A DNA stretch of 64,000 nucleotides. It comes from Punica granatum (Eukaryota; Streptophyta; Magnoliopsida; Myrtales; Lythraceae). The stretch covers positions 11,222,001-11,286,000 of the forward strand of contig NC_045132.1 in NCBI RefSeq assembly GCF_007655135.1. Direction: 5' to 3'. Shown piece after piece: positions 21,129 to 32,603 of the stretch. Below the pieces are notes generated by a model. That model worked only from the letters and a program-made list of their open reading frames with translations. It was not told the DNA's origin and ran no database searches. Numbering within the stretch: position 1 is the first letter of the stretch; each line of letters starts with the position of its first letter. A program made the translations under genes and the position numbers.

Positions 21129-22753
21129 TGTCAGCACCCCATTTTGGCTCACCATTCCAAACAATGATATTAGCAATGACCCAAGCCACGACTTGAGCAG
21201 AATACAGAAAACGGCTCGGCAGAGCAAGAAATCACTATTCATCCTCAAGTTGGCAAAATTGAGCAAATGGCCCATGGACATGACAGAAGGACTCTAGGGG
21301 TCACCAAAGGGGAACAGAGCGACCAAAGAACTCAACAATGTCCAAAACCGGCGTTTTCAGTGTATTACACGGACGGCACTATTTTCCGATAGTTCGCTCG
21401 GTCATCGGAAGATAGTGAATATTGGACTCCAAAAATCCACACCACTGCCAAATAGATGAAAAGTGTCCCCAAAGGCATTTTGCAAATCATCTGTTCTATA
21501 CAGAACAACTTTCTGTATACAGACAACTTTTCAGTGGAAGTCCAAAAATGCCGGTTTCCTGGAGAAAAGTTAATTCCAAATATCAGACGCGGCCATGCCC
21601 CATCAGCACACAGAGCATGAACAATGCTTCAGATTGTCTCTTGGAAGTCACACAGATACTTCAAATGACTTCCGAACGGCAAAACAAGCATACCCCTCTT
21701 CAGAAGAGCATAGCCGGAGAATGGTCTGATGGAATTACGACAAATGAAGTTCATACCGCATTGCCCAGAAAACTCTAGCAGACATTCACAATTGGGCAAA
21801 ACAGACAGCAAAACCCTTCGCGGTTTCCCGAGTAACCTCCGAAGAGCGGAAATGACCATTTTCAGTGGAAATCCATATCCGGAGGTCCTCTTTAGGGAAA
21901 TTTGACGCCGAATGCTTACGTTACACAATGCTAGCCTTCTTAAGGCTCAATGTGGAGCCGTCGGAATAATTCACACAACTCATCTAGATCTCTCAAACAG
22001 TGCTTTAGAGGTCTCAGATACACTCTTCAAGTCCTTGGAGGTCTAATCTTGACAAACAGAGATTACAGTAATCTCCGGAGTGCCCAAGCAACTCAGAAGT
22101 CATCTTGAGAAAACCAGTCTCGGCCTCCTAGGACGTCTCCGGCCCCACGTTAGCATTACCGGCTTAAGGGATAATTGTTCACGTTGTCTGACAATTTATG
22201 TCAAAATGACCAACGTGAGATGCGGACACAAGATATGCTGTCAGAAGCGGACAACTTCGCCCTGGTCACTTGCAATGAGCAAAACCGGATTCCGAGCCTC
22301 GCACACATCCGGGACATTTCTCCATGAAAAATGTCAATCTCGGGCTCATTAACTCCGTTTTCTCGCATATATCGACAATTCGACGTTCAATTCGAACCAC
22401 GAACTTCGAATGCGCGACCAATCGAGACCCGAACTTTGGCCCGAACTTACCTCGCGACCCGTGGGACCCACGGCCAACTCATTGCCGCCTCACCCATGCC
22501 CATTGCCCTCCATGTCTCTTGTCATCTTCTTCTTCAAGCCAAGAAGACAACTTGCATTTGTCTTCCTTTTGCAAAATATCTAAGTGTTTCAATTCAACAC
22601 TCCAACTTCCCATCCAAGCCATCAATGCTCTTATCTCTTCTTCATTAATGCAATGGATGAGGATTGAGCTTGATATTTCCTTAAGAAATTCGGATTCCAC
22701 TAATCCATGGCCCTAATTGCACTTTTCTTCACTAATCTTGCATTTAAGCTTTT

Positions 22754-22761
22754 CTATATAT
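22754..22761 (+). promoter_or_regulatory. Candidate TATA box in the left LTR of Z
   Basis: CTATATAT lies 1.6 kb into the LTR. It is followed about 50 bp later by a pyrimidine-rich CTCTCTCTC tract, a common start-region signature in plant LTRs. It is conserved in the right LTR at 57627. Confidence 0.5.
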
Positions 22762-23746
22762 TGTCCAAATGTCATTAACTTAGGGGGGACCTTAAAACAC
22801 TCTCTCTCTAGCATTTCTCACTCTTCAAAAGCTCTCAAACTCCATAGCAAACCGCAGCAAGCTTCAGCCATTTCCAGCAAGCAAAACCAAGCAAAACCGG
22901 GCAAAGTCTTAAGTCGGAATCCATCCCGGCTTGAATCCAAACTTTACCAAACTTCATATCCCACATGTTTTCGAGCCCCTCTATCCATTTCTGAACTTAG
23001 ATTTTATGTTTGAAGCCTCTAAGCCACAGAACGAGCCTTGAACAAAATCTGGACAGATTTGGTCCTTCTCGGGTAAAAAATGTCAAACCGGGTTTCAAGC
23101 CTTTCCAAGTCGGTTTGAGCTACCAAAACCCATCAAACACCTCCCCACACAACCCTAGGGTGTCAAGAAGTCAAGAAATCCAAGAAAAACCCGTCGGTTT
23201 AACCCCAGGAAGAAGAAACAGCCCGACTGCCCAGTCGGGTCGAAATTTCTGACTGTTTGTGCGGTTTTCTTGCAGATCGGGTCGATCCGAGACTCTTTTC
23301 GGAAAACGACCACCACAGCCACCTCCAGAGGTGAGTTAGCAGTCGGGAGCCGTTGGCCTTGCTCAAACATTCCATCGGGAACCTCCGTAGCAACGTCCGA
23401 CCCGACTGGTGCCAGACGGGTCCGAATTTCCAGACGTACTCTGTTTTCCGTGAACTTTGCAGGGCTGTACGGGTCGACCCGATAACTCTGGGACCAAACG
23501 ACCACCACAGTCACCTCCGGGGGTCAGTTAGGAGTCAGGAGCCACTGACCTTGCCTCAAAATTCCATCGGGAGCCTCCGTGGCGACGTCCGACCCGACTT
23601 GTGCCAGTCGGGTCTGTCCAATATTTCAGCCGGGTCTGTTTGATGCCATTCGGGTCTGTTCAACGGAAAACAGCTCAAAACCGACCCATCAACGGTCCAA
23701 CCCGACTCTTGAAGGTCCCATCCCGCATCTCGGGACTAGTTGGAGC

Positions 23747-25140
23747 TCTCGGGTGACCAGCGTCCGTCACCGAGCGTCACCGAGCGTCACCGAGCGCAAC
23801 CCTCGAGCGTCACCAGCGTCCATCACCAGCACACCCGCGCCCGTCACCCGCGCACGCCCGTGCTCGTCATCCAGCGCCACCCGCGCCCATCACCAGCACA
23901 CCCGCGCCCGTCACCCGCGCACGCCCGTGCTCGTCATCCAGCGCCACCCGCGCCCATCACCAGCACACCCGCGCCCGTCACCCGCGCACGCCCGTGCTCG
24001 TCATCCAGCGCCACCCGCGCCCATCACCAGCACACCCGCGCCCGTCACCAGCGCACGCCGCGCCCATCACCCGCGCACGCCCGCGCCCGTCACCAGCGCA
24101 CGCCGCGCCCATCACCCGCGCACGCCCGCGCCCGTCACCAGCGCACGCCGTGCTCGTCATCCAGCGCCACCCGCGCCCATCACCAGCACACCCGCGCCCG
24201 TCACCCGCGCACGCCCGTGCTCGTCATCCAGCGCCACCCGCGCCCATCACCAGCACACCCGCGCCCGTCACCAGCGCACGCCCGTGCTCGTCATCCAGCG
24301 CCACCCGCGCCCATCACCAGCGCCACCCGCGCCCCTCACCAGCACACCCGCGCCCGTCACCCGCGCACGCCCGTGCTCGTCATCCAGCGCCACCCGCGCC
24401 CATCACCAGCACACCCGCGCACGCCCGTGCTCGTCATCCAGCGCCACCCGCGCCCATCACCAGCACACCCGCGCCCGTCACCCGCGCACGCCCGTGCTCG
24501 TCATCCAGCGCCACCCGCGCCCATCACCAGCGCACGCCCGCGCCTGTCACCAGCGCACGCCGCGCCCGTCACCGAGCGCAGCCAGCATCCGCAGCCAGGC
24601 GTCACCGAGCGCAGCCAGCATCCGTCACCAGGCGTCACCCGCGCACGCCCGCGCCCGTCACCAGCGCACGCCGCGCCCGTCATCCGCGCACGCCCGCGCC
24701 CGTCACCAGCGCACGCCCGCGCCCGTCACCAGCGCACGCCGCGCCCATCGTCACCAGGCGTCACCCGCGCACGCCCGCGCCCGCCACCAGCGCACGCCCG
24801 CGCCCGTCACCAGCGCACGCCGCGCCCATCACCCGCGCACGCCCGCGCCCATCACCCGCGCTCACGCCCCCGCCCACCCGCACGCCCTCCCCGCACCAGC
24901 GACGCATCGCCGCGCGCTCACAGCCAGCGCCACGCCGCGCCCGCGCCCGCAGCTCACGCCCGCGCCCGTCACCAGCGCACGCCCGCGCCCGTCACCAGCG
25001 CACGCCCCGCACCAGCGCACGCCCGCGCCCGTCACCAGCGCACGCGCCCCGTCACCGCGCACGCCCGTGCCTGTCATCCGCGCACGCCCGCGCCTGTCAC
25101 CGCACACCTGCGCCCACCACCAGCGCCTGTCCGTGCCCAC
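23747..25140 (+). repeat. CpG-rich minisatellite in the left LTR of Z (67-bp unit and shorter derivatives)
   Basis: The main unit is 67 bp. For example, successive CACCCGCGCCCG starts fall at 23832, 23899 and 23966. Shorter units (built on CGTCACCAGCGCACG and CATCACCCGCGCACG) are interspersed. The unit length is not a multiple of three and contains no stop in any + frame, so three overlapping long frames appear open (about 570, 467 and 425 codons of Pro/Arg/Ala/His/Ser repeats). I regard these as by-products, not genes. The array is extremely rich in CpG. Confidence 0.9.
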
Positions 25141-27143
25141 TAGCTCCCGTCACCGTGCTCGACCGTGCCCGTGCACGTCCATCCTTGCACCCGAATACCC
25201 TTTTAAGGGTTCCACCGAGTCACCCGACTCTCAAACACTTCCCCGACTCTTTCCTCGTATTCCGAGGCTAGGTAAAACACTTCTGACTTAGAGGAGTTAG
25301 GACTTTTTATATTTTTGCATGGCTATGGAGTATTATGGTGTTTCATGCATGTTTCATTTGCAAGATTTAATTTTTATGCAATTTTATGTTATATTATGCA
25401 TGTACACTATCTTATGACTTGCTACCATGTCGGAAAAGAGCTTGGATCATCATAAAGAAGACTATCCCAACCTGATTATGGCACATTAATTCTCGGCCAA
25501 CTCTCTAAAGGAGAGGGTTGAGACTTAAATTGCTCTTTTCGGGTTAAGATCGGTCTCCTTAGCCTATTCAAGTTAATTTCCGAGTTTGTTTTATCATTAT
25601 TGCATGCATGAAGCCGGTGTTATTTTATCCTTTTCCTTAGTTAACACGTTTGTGAATGTTTGTATGTTTAAATGAGCTAAACAAATCGTGATAACGCCGG
25701 CTTTTGTTAAAAAGGAGTGCTATTTATCACGGTTGATGTTTGAGCATGCGAGAAATAATTAAACCACGATTAGGAAATCATTCGTGACTCGGATAGAGCC
25801 ATGAGAACCTTCGGCCACCCTTCACAAGATGAAGCCGAGGGCTTCTTGGCCTTCCTTGGGTCAAGAATGAGTTCCTTATCTCAAGTTTAATTTGTTGATC
25901 GGATGATGTGAAGTTTTACTTCAATGTCTTTACGATTCCCATTAAAATATCATGTAAAGACTTTTTCAAACGAAGCATGCATGGATTCGAGTATCGATGA
26001 CTCATTCGGGTCCATTTGGTTATGAGGATAGTTTCGGTCATTAGACCAAATTATCCTCGATCCTTATGGAATCGTCTTGGTCGTCGAGTCGCGAATCGTT
26101 TTCACAATTAATGCATTCGGCACAACCCTTAAGCATTAATGCCACAAACTGGTTAATCGGGACGCTCACACGATTAAACTCACTTCACACTGATAAAGTT
26201 TACCCGAATTGGACATTAATTGATAACTCGCGTCGACGAGTCTTCAAAGGACGTTGGTGCCCTTTTCAAACTTATCAATTTCAAAACCCGAAACGCGCGG
26301 TCCGATGTAGCATGGACGTCTGGAAAGGGCTTCTGTGTCTCAACTTGAGTTTTTACCTGATTCTAGGTAACTCAGGTCAAGATACAGAAGATCTTTCTAG
26401 ATCACTTCCGGGCAGATCGACCGGTTCTTTGGCTTTTTTGGGTTCTTGCACAACCCTGGATGATCCAGGGAATCGGTCGACACCGGCTACAGGCCGAGGT
26501 GGCCCGCACTGTGATGTTTCTCCTTTTTTCTGAAAACCATTTTCAAATAAAGGGCAAAATCATCTTTTCACAACCCCGCGACATCTTTAGGGTTAGCATA
26601 ATAGAAACACTACAGTACGGGATAAGAACGGGCTACCTGTTCAGGTGCAGGTTCATCTGCATAGCCTTTTCTTATCTAACTGATGAGTTTCTGCGATCCT
26701 AACATAGACTCGGGTAACTAGAACAGTTGATCCTTGTCAGAAAACCTGTGAAATGCTGATTAACCTTTCACTCGACCTAACCAAACACTAGATAATGGTT
26801 AGGAGGAATTCTAGATTCCAAATCTAGAGTCAAAACACGAGTTTGGTTAATTCAGTGGTAATTCAGTGTCACAATACAGAACAACTGTAAAAGCGATTCA
26901 CACACCTGAGATTTGACTCTCTTTGTCAAGTTCTCAAAACAAAGCCGAATGCTGAAACATTGGCATATGTTTGATTGTTTAGCATATGGCATTTGCTTGC
27001 AAAAACACCCTTGGGTTAATAATCTGTTAATTCACGTAAACACGACAATAACAAACACTTTGTCTGTTATTAACATGTTGCGTGTTATCTTTCCGCACCT
27101 GTTTGCCATGCGGGTCGAGCCTGATCCCTAGGCCGAATAATAT

Positions 27144-27216
27144 TAGGGTTCAACGCCCTAATCATCGAGCACAGGGTCCAACACCCTAATCAACAGTCAC
27201 AGGGTCCAACGCCCTA
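27144..27216 (+). repeat. Three short imperfect repeats (AGGGTCCAACGCCCTA type)
   Basis: Three copies of a ~27-bp unit around AGGGTYCAACRCCCTA lie near the 3' part of the left LTR. The same set is at about 62065-62140 in the right LTR. Each unit is itself a near-palindrome (AGGG...CCCT). Confidence 0.65.
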
Positions 27217-27981
27217 TTCAGTGAGAGCGTCCATTGAATTTCAGTTCTTCGGTCTTTTCCCTAAACTCACGGTGAGCTAGAGTGGAATAATAACCGAACG
27301 CAAAACGACTGGAATTCGACCCTTTGTAATTTGTATTTATTGTTTTCGAGAGCATTGTAAGGATTTTATTTTGTACATTTATTCTGTAAGAATTCCAGTC
27401 GGTGAGCGAATGGTCCGAGAGTCGAATTAATCGAATCGGTCTAATGCTTGCCCAGACACAAGTAAATCCAAGATCTCGCGGTTTTGGTTCACGCAGGGAT
27501 TCAACCTCCATGGTTCGATGAATTGTAACGCAAGATTGTGAACCAATTCCCTGACACACAGATTTACTTCTCTCTTGGCTTCTCAACCGACATCGTTTAA
27601 TTCATCGAGTTTACGGTGTCAAAACGTGCGAGCTGAGCGCAACTTAATCCACGCGGTAAATAATAAAACATGCAAGCCTAGCAAACCAGAGTACCGAAAG
27701 GGCGTGCGGGATATAGGCCCGCACGTAACATGAACCCCCGAACACGGACTTTCCGGTTCCGTACAGACCAATGCCTTAACAACAACTAGGTGTTCCATTC
27801 CCCTAGACCCGGGTAACTTATCCGCCCTCGACCTTCGGGTCGTAAAATGATAAGTGGCGACTCCTTCTCTCACGCGTGTCCGTCACGCGTCCCCACGGGA
27901 AGGTGGACGTTCCGACCAAGCCGCGCGATCCAAAAGCGCGCGATGCGGGCCCCGACGAGAGTCCACATTCGGGTCCGTACA

Positions 27982-28563
27982 GCTTGGCGACTCCACTGGG
28001 GACATACTTAGTGGGTTCAGGCTCAACCCGTTTGCTTTGCTTGCATGTTTATTTACCGCTTTCAGTACATTTCCCGCTTATCTACTTTACGCACTTTTAT
28101 TTAAAAGCACTTGCATTGCATATCACGCTAGCACTAGGTACCTATGGGTCGCGTCCCACGACCGATTTTAGGCAACCCAGGTTAGATAGGGGTTCGAAGT
28201 AGGGGTACGGCGCACGGTTCGACTGTCGCTTAGGCCTTGAAAAGAATCCCGCCCGATTTCAAGGAATTGACACCCTTGAGTCGGGGGCCCCCATCCCTAG
28301 GTAGCACGGTCCCTGTAGCACTGAACCATGCATCGTGCTATGCTTCCATGCAAGCCTTCTACCCGACTCCGGCAACAGTCTATCGAGTCGGCCTGTGAGC
28401 CACTTGAGTCTTTTCCATTTCAAGAGCGGTGTACATGTACCTTGTAATTTTATTAAGCCGTGGGCATTTATTTTTCGCACTCACGCATCATACAGTTTTC
28501 AAAATTAGGGTGTCATTCGCATTGATGAGTCCTAAGCTGATCTTCTTTACATCTTGGTAAGGG
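27982..28563 (+). other. 5' leader of Z
   Basis: The stretch between the LTR and the ORF starts with the primer site. Beyond that I see no gene, repeat or conserved motif. Confidence 0.7.
27984..28001 (+). other. Primer binding site of Z (TTGGCGACTCCACTGGGG)
   Basis: It lies two bases after the LTR end (GTACA-GC). This sequence type is what I know from Tat/Ogre-like elements, where it is described as complementary to a tRNA-Arg 3' end. The tRNA identity is from memory and was not checked here. Confidence 0.7.
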
Positions 28564-30054
28564 ATGTCGCATTCGGCTTCCTTTCTACGCCTCGACAGAA
28601 TCACGCCACCGCTTGAGCAGATCAGTCACATATGGACCAGCCTGCGTCAAATTGACCGAAACTATATCACTTCCTTCGTCGGAGATGTGCCCATGCTCTC
28701 CACACGCCGAGTAGATTGGAATTTCCTAGGAGCAGCTGTGACGTTCTGGGATCCAACCCATGCGGTCTTCAACATTCAGGGTACAGAGCTTACGCCTATC
28801 ATTGAGGAGTATCGGACCCTCATTGGTAGGACTGCTATTTCCCACGGCATTGTGGAGCCTAACCTCCGTACTACTCGATTGGTCTTAGTCTCGCGCCTAC
28901 TCAGGGTGAACAGATCTCAACTGCATGCCGAACTTGCATACTCCGGAGGCACTGAGATAGTAACCACGAAACTTCTCTGCTTTATCAAATCACAAGCACG
29001 CGAGGTTCGAGGGGACATTTTTCAAGCAAACTTATGTCATGCAGTTTTGCTCCTTATTTTTGGAACCCTTTTATTCCCTAGCGCAGTCGATCGCATCGAC
29101 GCAGCTTTGGCTAGCGTCATCCTCCAAGTGGTCGGAGGTCGCGGGTACGAGGTAGCCCTAGTGGCTGAGACCATTCGGTCGCTCGACCGCGTTACGCGAA
29201 CAGCTGATCGAAGGTTGAGGGGGTCCCCAATCCTTTTGCAAATTTGGCTACAGAGCCACGCAAGCCCCTTTGGCCTCGTGCCCCCAGTTCTGTTTTTCAA
29301 CCACTCGGAGTCGATCATTTTCCGGTTACTACCTTTAGTGCACGTGGAAGAACGCAAGGTTTCCGAGTGGATCAAAATTTTTCGTGAAATATCACCCAAG
29401 GGCTTTAAGTGGCGTGCCGCGTGGATGCCACCCGGACCCATGGCCCTTAGAGGCCATGATTTTAACGGAATCCCACTTTTGAGCCATGCGGGGTCCACCA
29501 CTTACTTCCCGTTGCGAGTAATGAGGCAGTTTGGTAGCCTACAGACAGCCCCCGAGGACATGGCACGGACTAGGTTCGAACACACTTGGCGGGAGGATCA
29601 GACGTCCGTAGATTGCCAAAGTGATATCCAACAGGTCCTATCCGCATGGCGCACTGCGGTCACAGAGCTACCTTACTTTCCCGAACACCCTACTCAGGAT
29701 GAACGGGATTTTCGGGCTACGGAAGAGTACATCCTCCGTTTCTACCGACGGAGTTCGTTAGTACACGAAGATTCCACCGACTCTCCACAACTTGAGGATA
29801 GCACACCATATGGGGCACCCTCAACTTCGAGCATCGCCGTCCAAGCGGAACTCACTAGCCTCAGGTCTGAGAGGGACCGCCTTCGTTGGGAGGTCGCTGA
29901 GAAAGATGAGCAACTCATCGATCAGCGCCAGCTTCAAAGGGAGCTCGTCCAAGCACGCACCGAGTTACAGAGACGTGATCAGGAGTTGGCACGTGCGAAC
30001 GCTACCTTGGAGAGGTCCAAGAAGAGGACCCATGGAGGTCCCCACCCATCTTAG
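28564..30054 (+). CDS. DUF7745-like protein of element Z, 496 aa, intact
   Basis: The reading frame is uninterrupted from ATG (MSHSASFLRL) to TAG. Residues ~15-380 resemble the plant DUF7745 family seen in many TE-rich plant genomes. Characteristic stretches are the IWTSLRQIDRNYITSFVGDVP opening region, DWNFLGAAVTFWDPTHAVF and ELTPIIEEYRTLIGR. Residues ~410-485 form a strongly predicted coiled coil (repeated L/V heptads in SLRSERDRLRWEVAEKDEQL and onward). A basic tail ends the protein (SKKRTHGG). There are no gag, protease or RT motifs. It sits where Ogre elements carry their extra ORF1 upstream of gag. Its role is unknown. The coiled coil suggests oligomerisation, and conservation of an open frame in an otherwise gene-less element suggests the frame was maintained until recently. 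It is not interrupted by the copia insertion, which lies 170 bp downstream. Confidence 0.75.
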   Translation: MSHSASFLRLDRITPPLEQISHIWTSLRQIDRNYITSFVGDVPMLSTRRVDWNFLGAAVTFWDPTHAVFNIQGTELTPIIEEYRTLIGRTAISHGIVEPNLRTTRLVLVSRLLRVNRSQLHAELAYSGGTEIVTTKLLCFIKSQAREVRGDIFQANLCHAVLLLIFGTLLFPSAVDRIDAALASVILQVVGGRGYEVALVAETIRSLDRVTRTADRRLRGSPILLQIWLQSHASPFGLVPPVLFFNHSESIIFRLLPLVHVEERKVSEWIKIFREISPKGFKWRAAWMPPGPMALRGHDFNGIPLLSHAGSTTYFPLRVMRQFGSLQTAPEDMARTRFEHTWREDQTSVDCQSDIQQVLSAWRTAVTELPYFPEHPTQDERDFRATEEYILRFYRRSSLVHEDSTDSPQLEDSTPYGAPSTSSIAVQAELTSLRSERDRLRWEVAEKDEQLIDQRQLQRELVQARTELQRRDQELARANATLERSKKRTHGGPHPS

Positions 30055-30222
30055 GATAAATATCTCCACTAGGCTTTCGCCTGGAATTGGTGTTTTCCGT
30101 GGCAATGTTCACTTGTGCCCCGAGCGGGATGGAAGATCGACTTAAGGATTTATTTTCCAAACTGCATTGTATTTTAAACTCTTTGAATCAATGCGAACGA
30201 CAGCATTAGCTTTCAAAACCCA

Positions 30223-30227
30223 TGCAT
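30223..30227 (+). repeat. Target-site duplication TGCAT, left copy (copia array)
   Basis: TGCAT precedes the first copia LTR. The same 5 bp follow the last LTR at 50754-50758. Confidence 0.95.
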
Positions 30228-31902
30228 TGTTGGGAATTGGTGTATGCCCTAGAGGCAATCTATAATCAGTTCTGTAATATGATATCTATTTCATTATATT
30301 ACGAGGCATATCTGTTATTGTGTAGATTGCGCTAAATATGATTTTACACAATAATGTCCTTGGAATAGTAGGTTCAATAGGCATCAAGTGTGACTTGATT
30401 GTGAGATCCTATAATTACTGAACATTATTCCTAAATGTCCATAGTCAAAGTATTATCGTTAATTAGGACAACGGTAATACGGTTAGACTAGTGTGAGTGT
30501 TGATTGATGACCAAATCTCATAGGTCATGGATATGGAGATATCAAATCACACCACATGTATACATTAAGAGTAATGTGTATTGGACTGACCCGCCATGAG
30601 ATTGCTACATGGGTTGTTACGTGACTGTCATTAGCATATCTCAAAGTGACTATAGTGTAATGGTCCTTTGACTTGAGGTCACCATGGATTCCTACGTGTA
30701 ATGTCGTATATTTTGATACTGTCAAACGCCACCGTAACTGGTTGGTTATAAAGATAGTTATTGGGTATGCCACAAAGCATGGAAAAGAATGTGAGTGACC
30801 AAGATAGGATTTGTCCCTCCTACGAAACGGGAGCGATATCTCACGGCCACTTGGTGGTTAAGTCTAAAAGTGTATGCATACCCAAATGAGTCGATATAAT
30901 GATATCGAGCTCATTTGCTCTGATAGACTTAACCGGTAAACCAAGAAAGAGAAATATTGAGCCATACAAGGATGTCATCGACCATGCCTTGGGCTCAATA
31001 GAGATATAGGGGACAATGGATTATATTACACGGTAATATAGGTCACGAGGTTCGTCGAGAAATTGACTTTCCGATTACTTGAGTAACAGTGATGCATTGC
31101 TAGATGCCGCTCACTGTTTGTAATATTAAAATAGAGATTTCGATATTACTATCAACGTAATTGGGAACCTACAGGGTCACACACTACGACTAACTTGACG
31201 AGATATTTTGAAACAACAAAATTGTCTAATAAAGATTAGATGATTTATGGTGCGACCGATTAATCGGATATTTAATGAGATTAAATTTGCCGATTAATTA
31301 GACCCGATTTATTAGATTTAATGGTGTGCTAAGTGGTTATTTTTATGGAACCACTTGGAGCCAATTATAGAAAGAAACATGGGCCAATTGTATGATAACA
31401 CTTAGCTATACACATGGACTAATTAAATGATGTCACCTAGACTTACACATGTCACTTGGAGCCTTGATTCTCCTTAATCCCACATCGGTGGGGCTTTGAA
31501 TTTGTCTTCCCCATATTGCTTATAAAAGGGGCAGCATGCATGTTTAGATATAAGAGATATATATACATGTATATGGGTGTACGTGTATAAGTGTAAGGAA
31601 ATTCAAGTTGAATTGTTCAATTTGAATTAATCCTACTAGTCTAATAAATTTCGGGTGTCGCATCGGGGTGTTTCTTTCGAGTGTTGGTCGCTAGCACCGC
31701 CGATCTCGAAAACTCGTCGACAAAGTCGGTGTGGATACCAGTAGAGGCGTCACGTGTGGGACGCTCGGTCGACAACTTTAAATATTCCAGGTACGCTTTT
31801 ATTTACTCTTACTCTTCTAGTAGGTCTTGGAATTAGTTTCACGGGTATGAAATTTTGAATTTCTGTTCCTTTTCGCTTCCGTTGCGCCCCGTGGAACTAG
31901 CA
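30228..31902 (+). repeat. Copia LTR1 (1675 bp)
   Basis: It begins TGTTGGGAATTGG and ends GGAACTAGCA. It contains a perfect 8-bp hairpin AAGTGGTT/AACCACTT (31331-31356), an snRNA-like upstream element and a TATA box. The region after the TATA includes another long imperfect hairpin near 31600-31630. Confidence 0.96.
31477..31529 (+). promoter_or_regulatory. Promoter of copia LTR1: snRNA-type USE plus TATA
   Basis: ATCCCACATCG (31477-31487) matches the plant snRNA upstream sequence element RTCCCACATCG exactly. TATAAAAGG begins at 31521, leaving 33 bp between. That spacing is what is described for Pol II-type plant snRNA promoters. Confidence 0.6.
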
Positions 31903-31904
31903 AT

Positions 31905-31916
31905 TGGTATCAGAGC
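31905..31916 (+). other. Primer binding site, copia unit 1 (initiator Met tRNA)
   Basis: TGGTATCAGAGC lies two bases after the LTR end. Confidence 0.95.
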
Positions 31917-31945
31917 CTAGCTAGTTAGAATCTAAGTAGATAATA

Positions 31946-32512
31946 GCATAAAATATGATTTTATGCTTGGTACTGGTATGATTATGTTTGATATTTGCGG
32001 TGCATGACTGTTAGACATGGACTATGTCCTAGTTGTGTTAGTATAATAGTTATACGTGTGGACTATTATGTAATAGTTACATAATAGTGTATAGTGAGAT
32101 CGATTAAATGTTAATCAAATCCCTCAAAATATTAAGTCCATATCCTTCCACCGTGTAACGCTCGTCAAGACCAAGATCGATGAGTGTGTAGACCTTGCCT
32201 TCGCAGGATGCCCTTATCTATCCTAGTAAGACGTTGTGTTTACCAGTGGGTCGGACTTAACTGAGCAAGCCTAATAGGATTAGGAGTTCAGAGGCATGTA
32301 GTTGGGCATCGATCTATAAGATAGATTTGAATAAGGAGTTATTCACCCAACTAATCAAGAGTTGCATGTGATGCAATTGGGAAAGTGAGTTCCCTACCTA
32401 AATAGCCAGTTCTGGGTGAATCAGCCCTTGCTGACTCAGAGCTTGGTGAGATATGGATCTTGAGCTACTATGAGAATGATATTCTCTGAATCAATGTTGA
32501 GGGTCATTGATT
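31946..32512 (+). other. Structured leader of copia unit 1: chain of perfect hairpins
   Basis: Perfect stems: GCATAAAAT/ATTTTATGC, loop ATG (31946-31966); GTATAA/TTATAC, loop TAG (32041-32055); an 11-bp stem with loop TAG (32063-32087); ATCTAT/ATAGAT, loop AAG (32312-32326); TTGCAT/ATGCAA, loop GTG (32362-32376); GAGAAT/ATTCTC, loop GAT (32472-32486); AATCAATG/CATTGATT (32489-32512). A 9-bp long-range pair ATTCACCCA (32341) with TGGGTGAAT (32413) encloses one of them. The same leader is present in units 2 and 3. Packaging or dimerisation of the genomic RNA is a plausible role, by inference only. Confidence 0.7.
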
Positions 32513-32603
32513 TGATATAAATAGTGGGAGCAATATTTATAAAGTCCTCATTAAATATTGTTGTGTCATAATACTTATTTTGTATATTTCTATGGTAGTT
32601 ACC

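Larger units (their letters stand above)
21129..27981 (+). repeat. Left (5') LTR of Z, 6853 bp
   Basis: It starts TGTCAGCACCCC and ends GGGTCCGTACA. It is matched nearly base for base by 56002-62902 outside the minisatellite. Layout: ~1.6 kb of U3, a TATA box at 22754, a transcribed part with Arg/Pro-type GC-rich sequence, the minisatellite at 23747-25140, then about 2.8 kb of ordinary AT-richer sequence with a three-copy short repeat at 27144. I see no convincing protein gene in it. Confidence 0.93.

Noticed and set aside
23579..25291. Long Pro/Arg/Ala-rich open frames (570, 467 and 425 codons) in the left LTR minisatellite, and equivalents at 58452-60211
   Set aside because: The 67-bp repeat lacks stops in all three + frames, so the open frames are a by-product of repetition. 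They have no start context, no known domain, and differ between the two LTRs.
26066..26533. 155-codon frame in the left LTR of Z and its copy at 60986
   Set aside because: It has no recognisable motif, and the differences I noticed between copies show no coding pattern. It lies in a region with many short frames.
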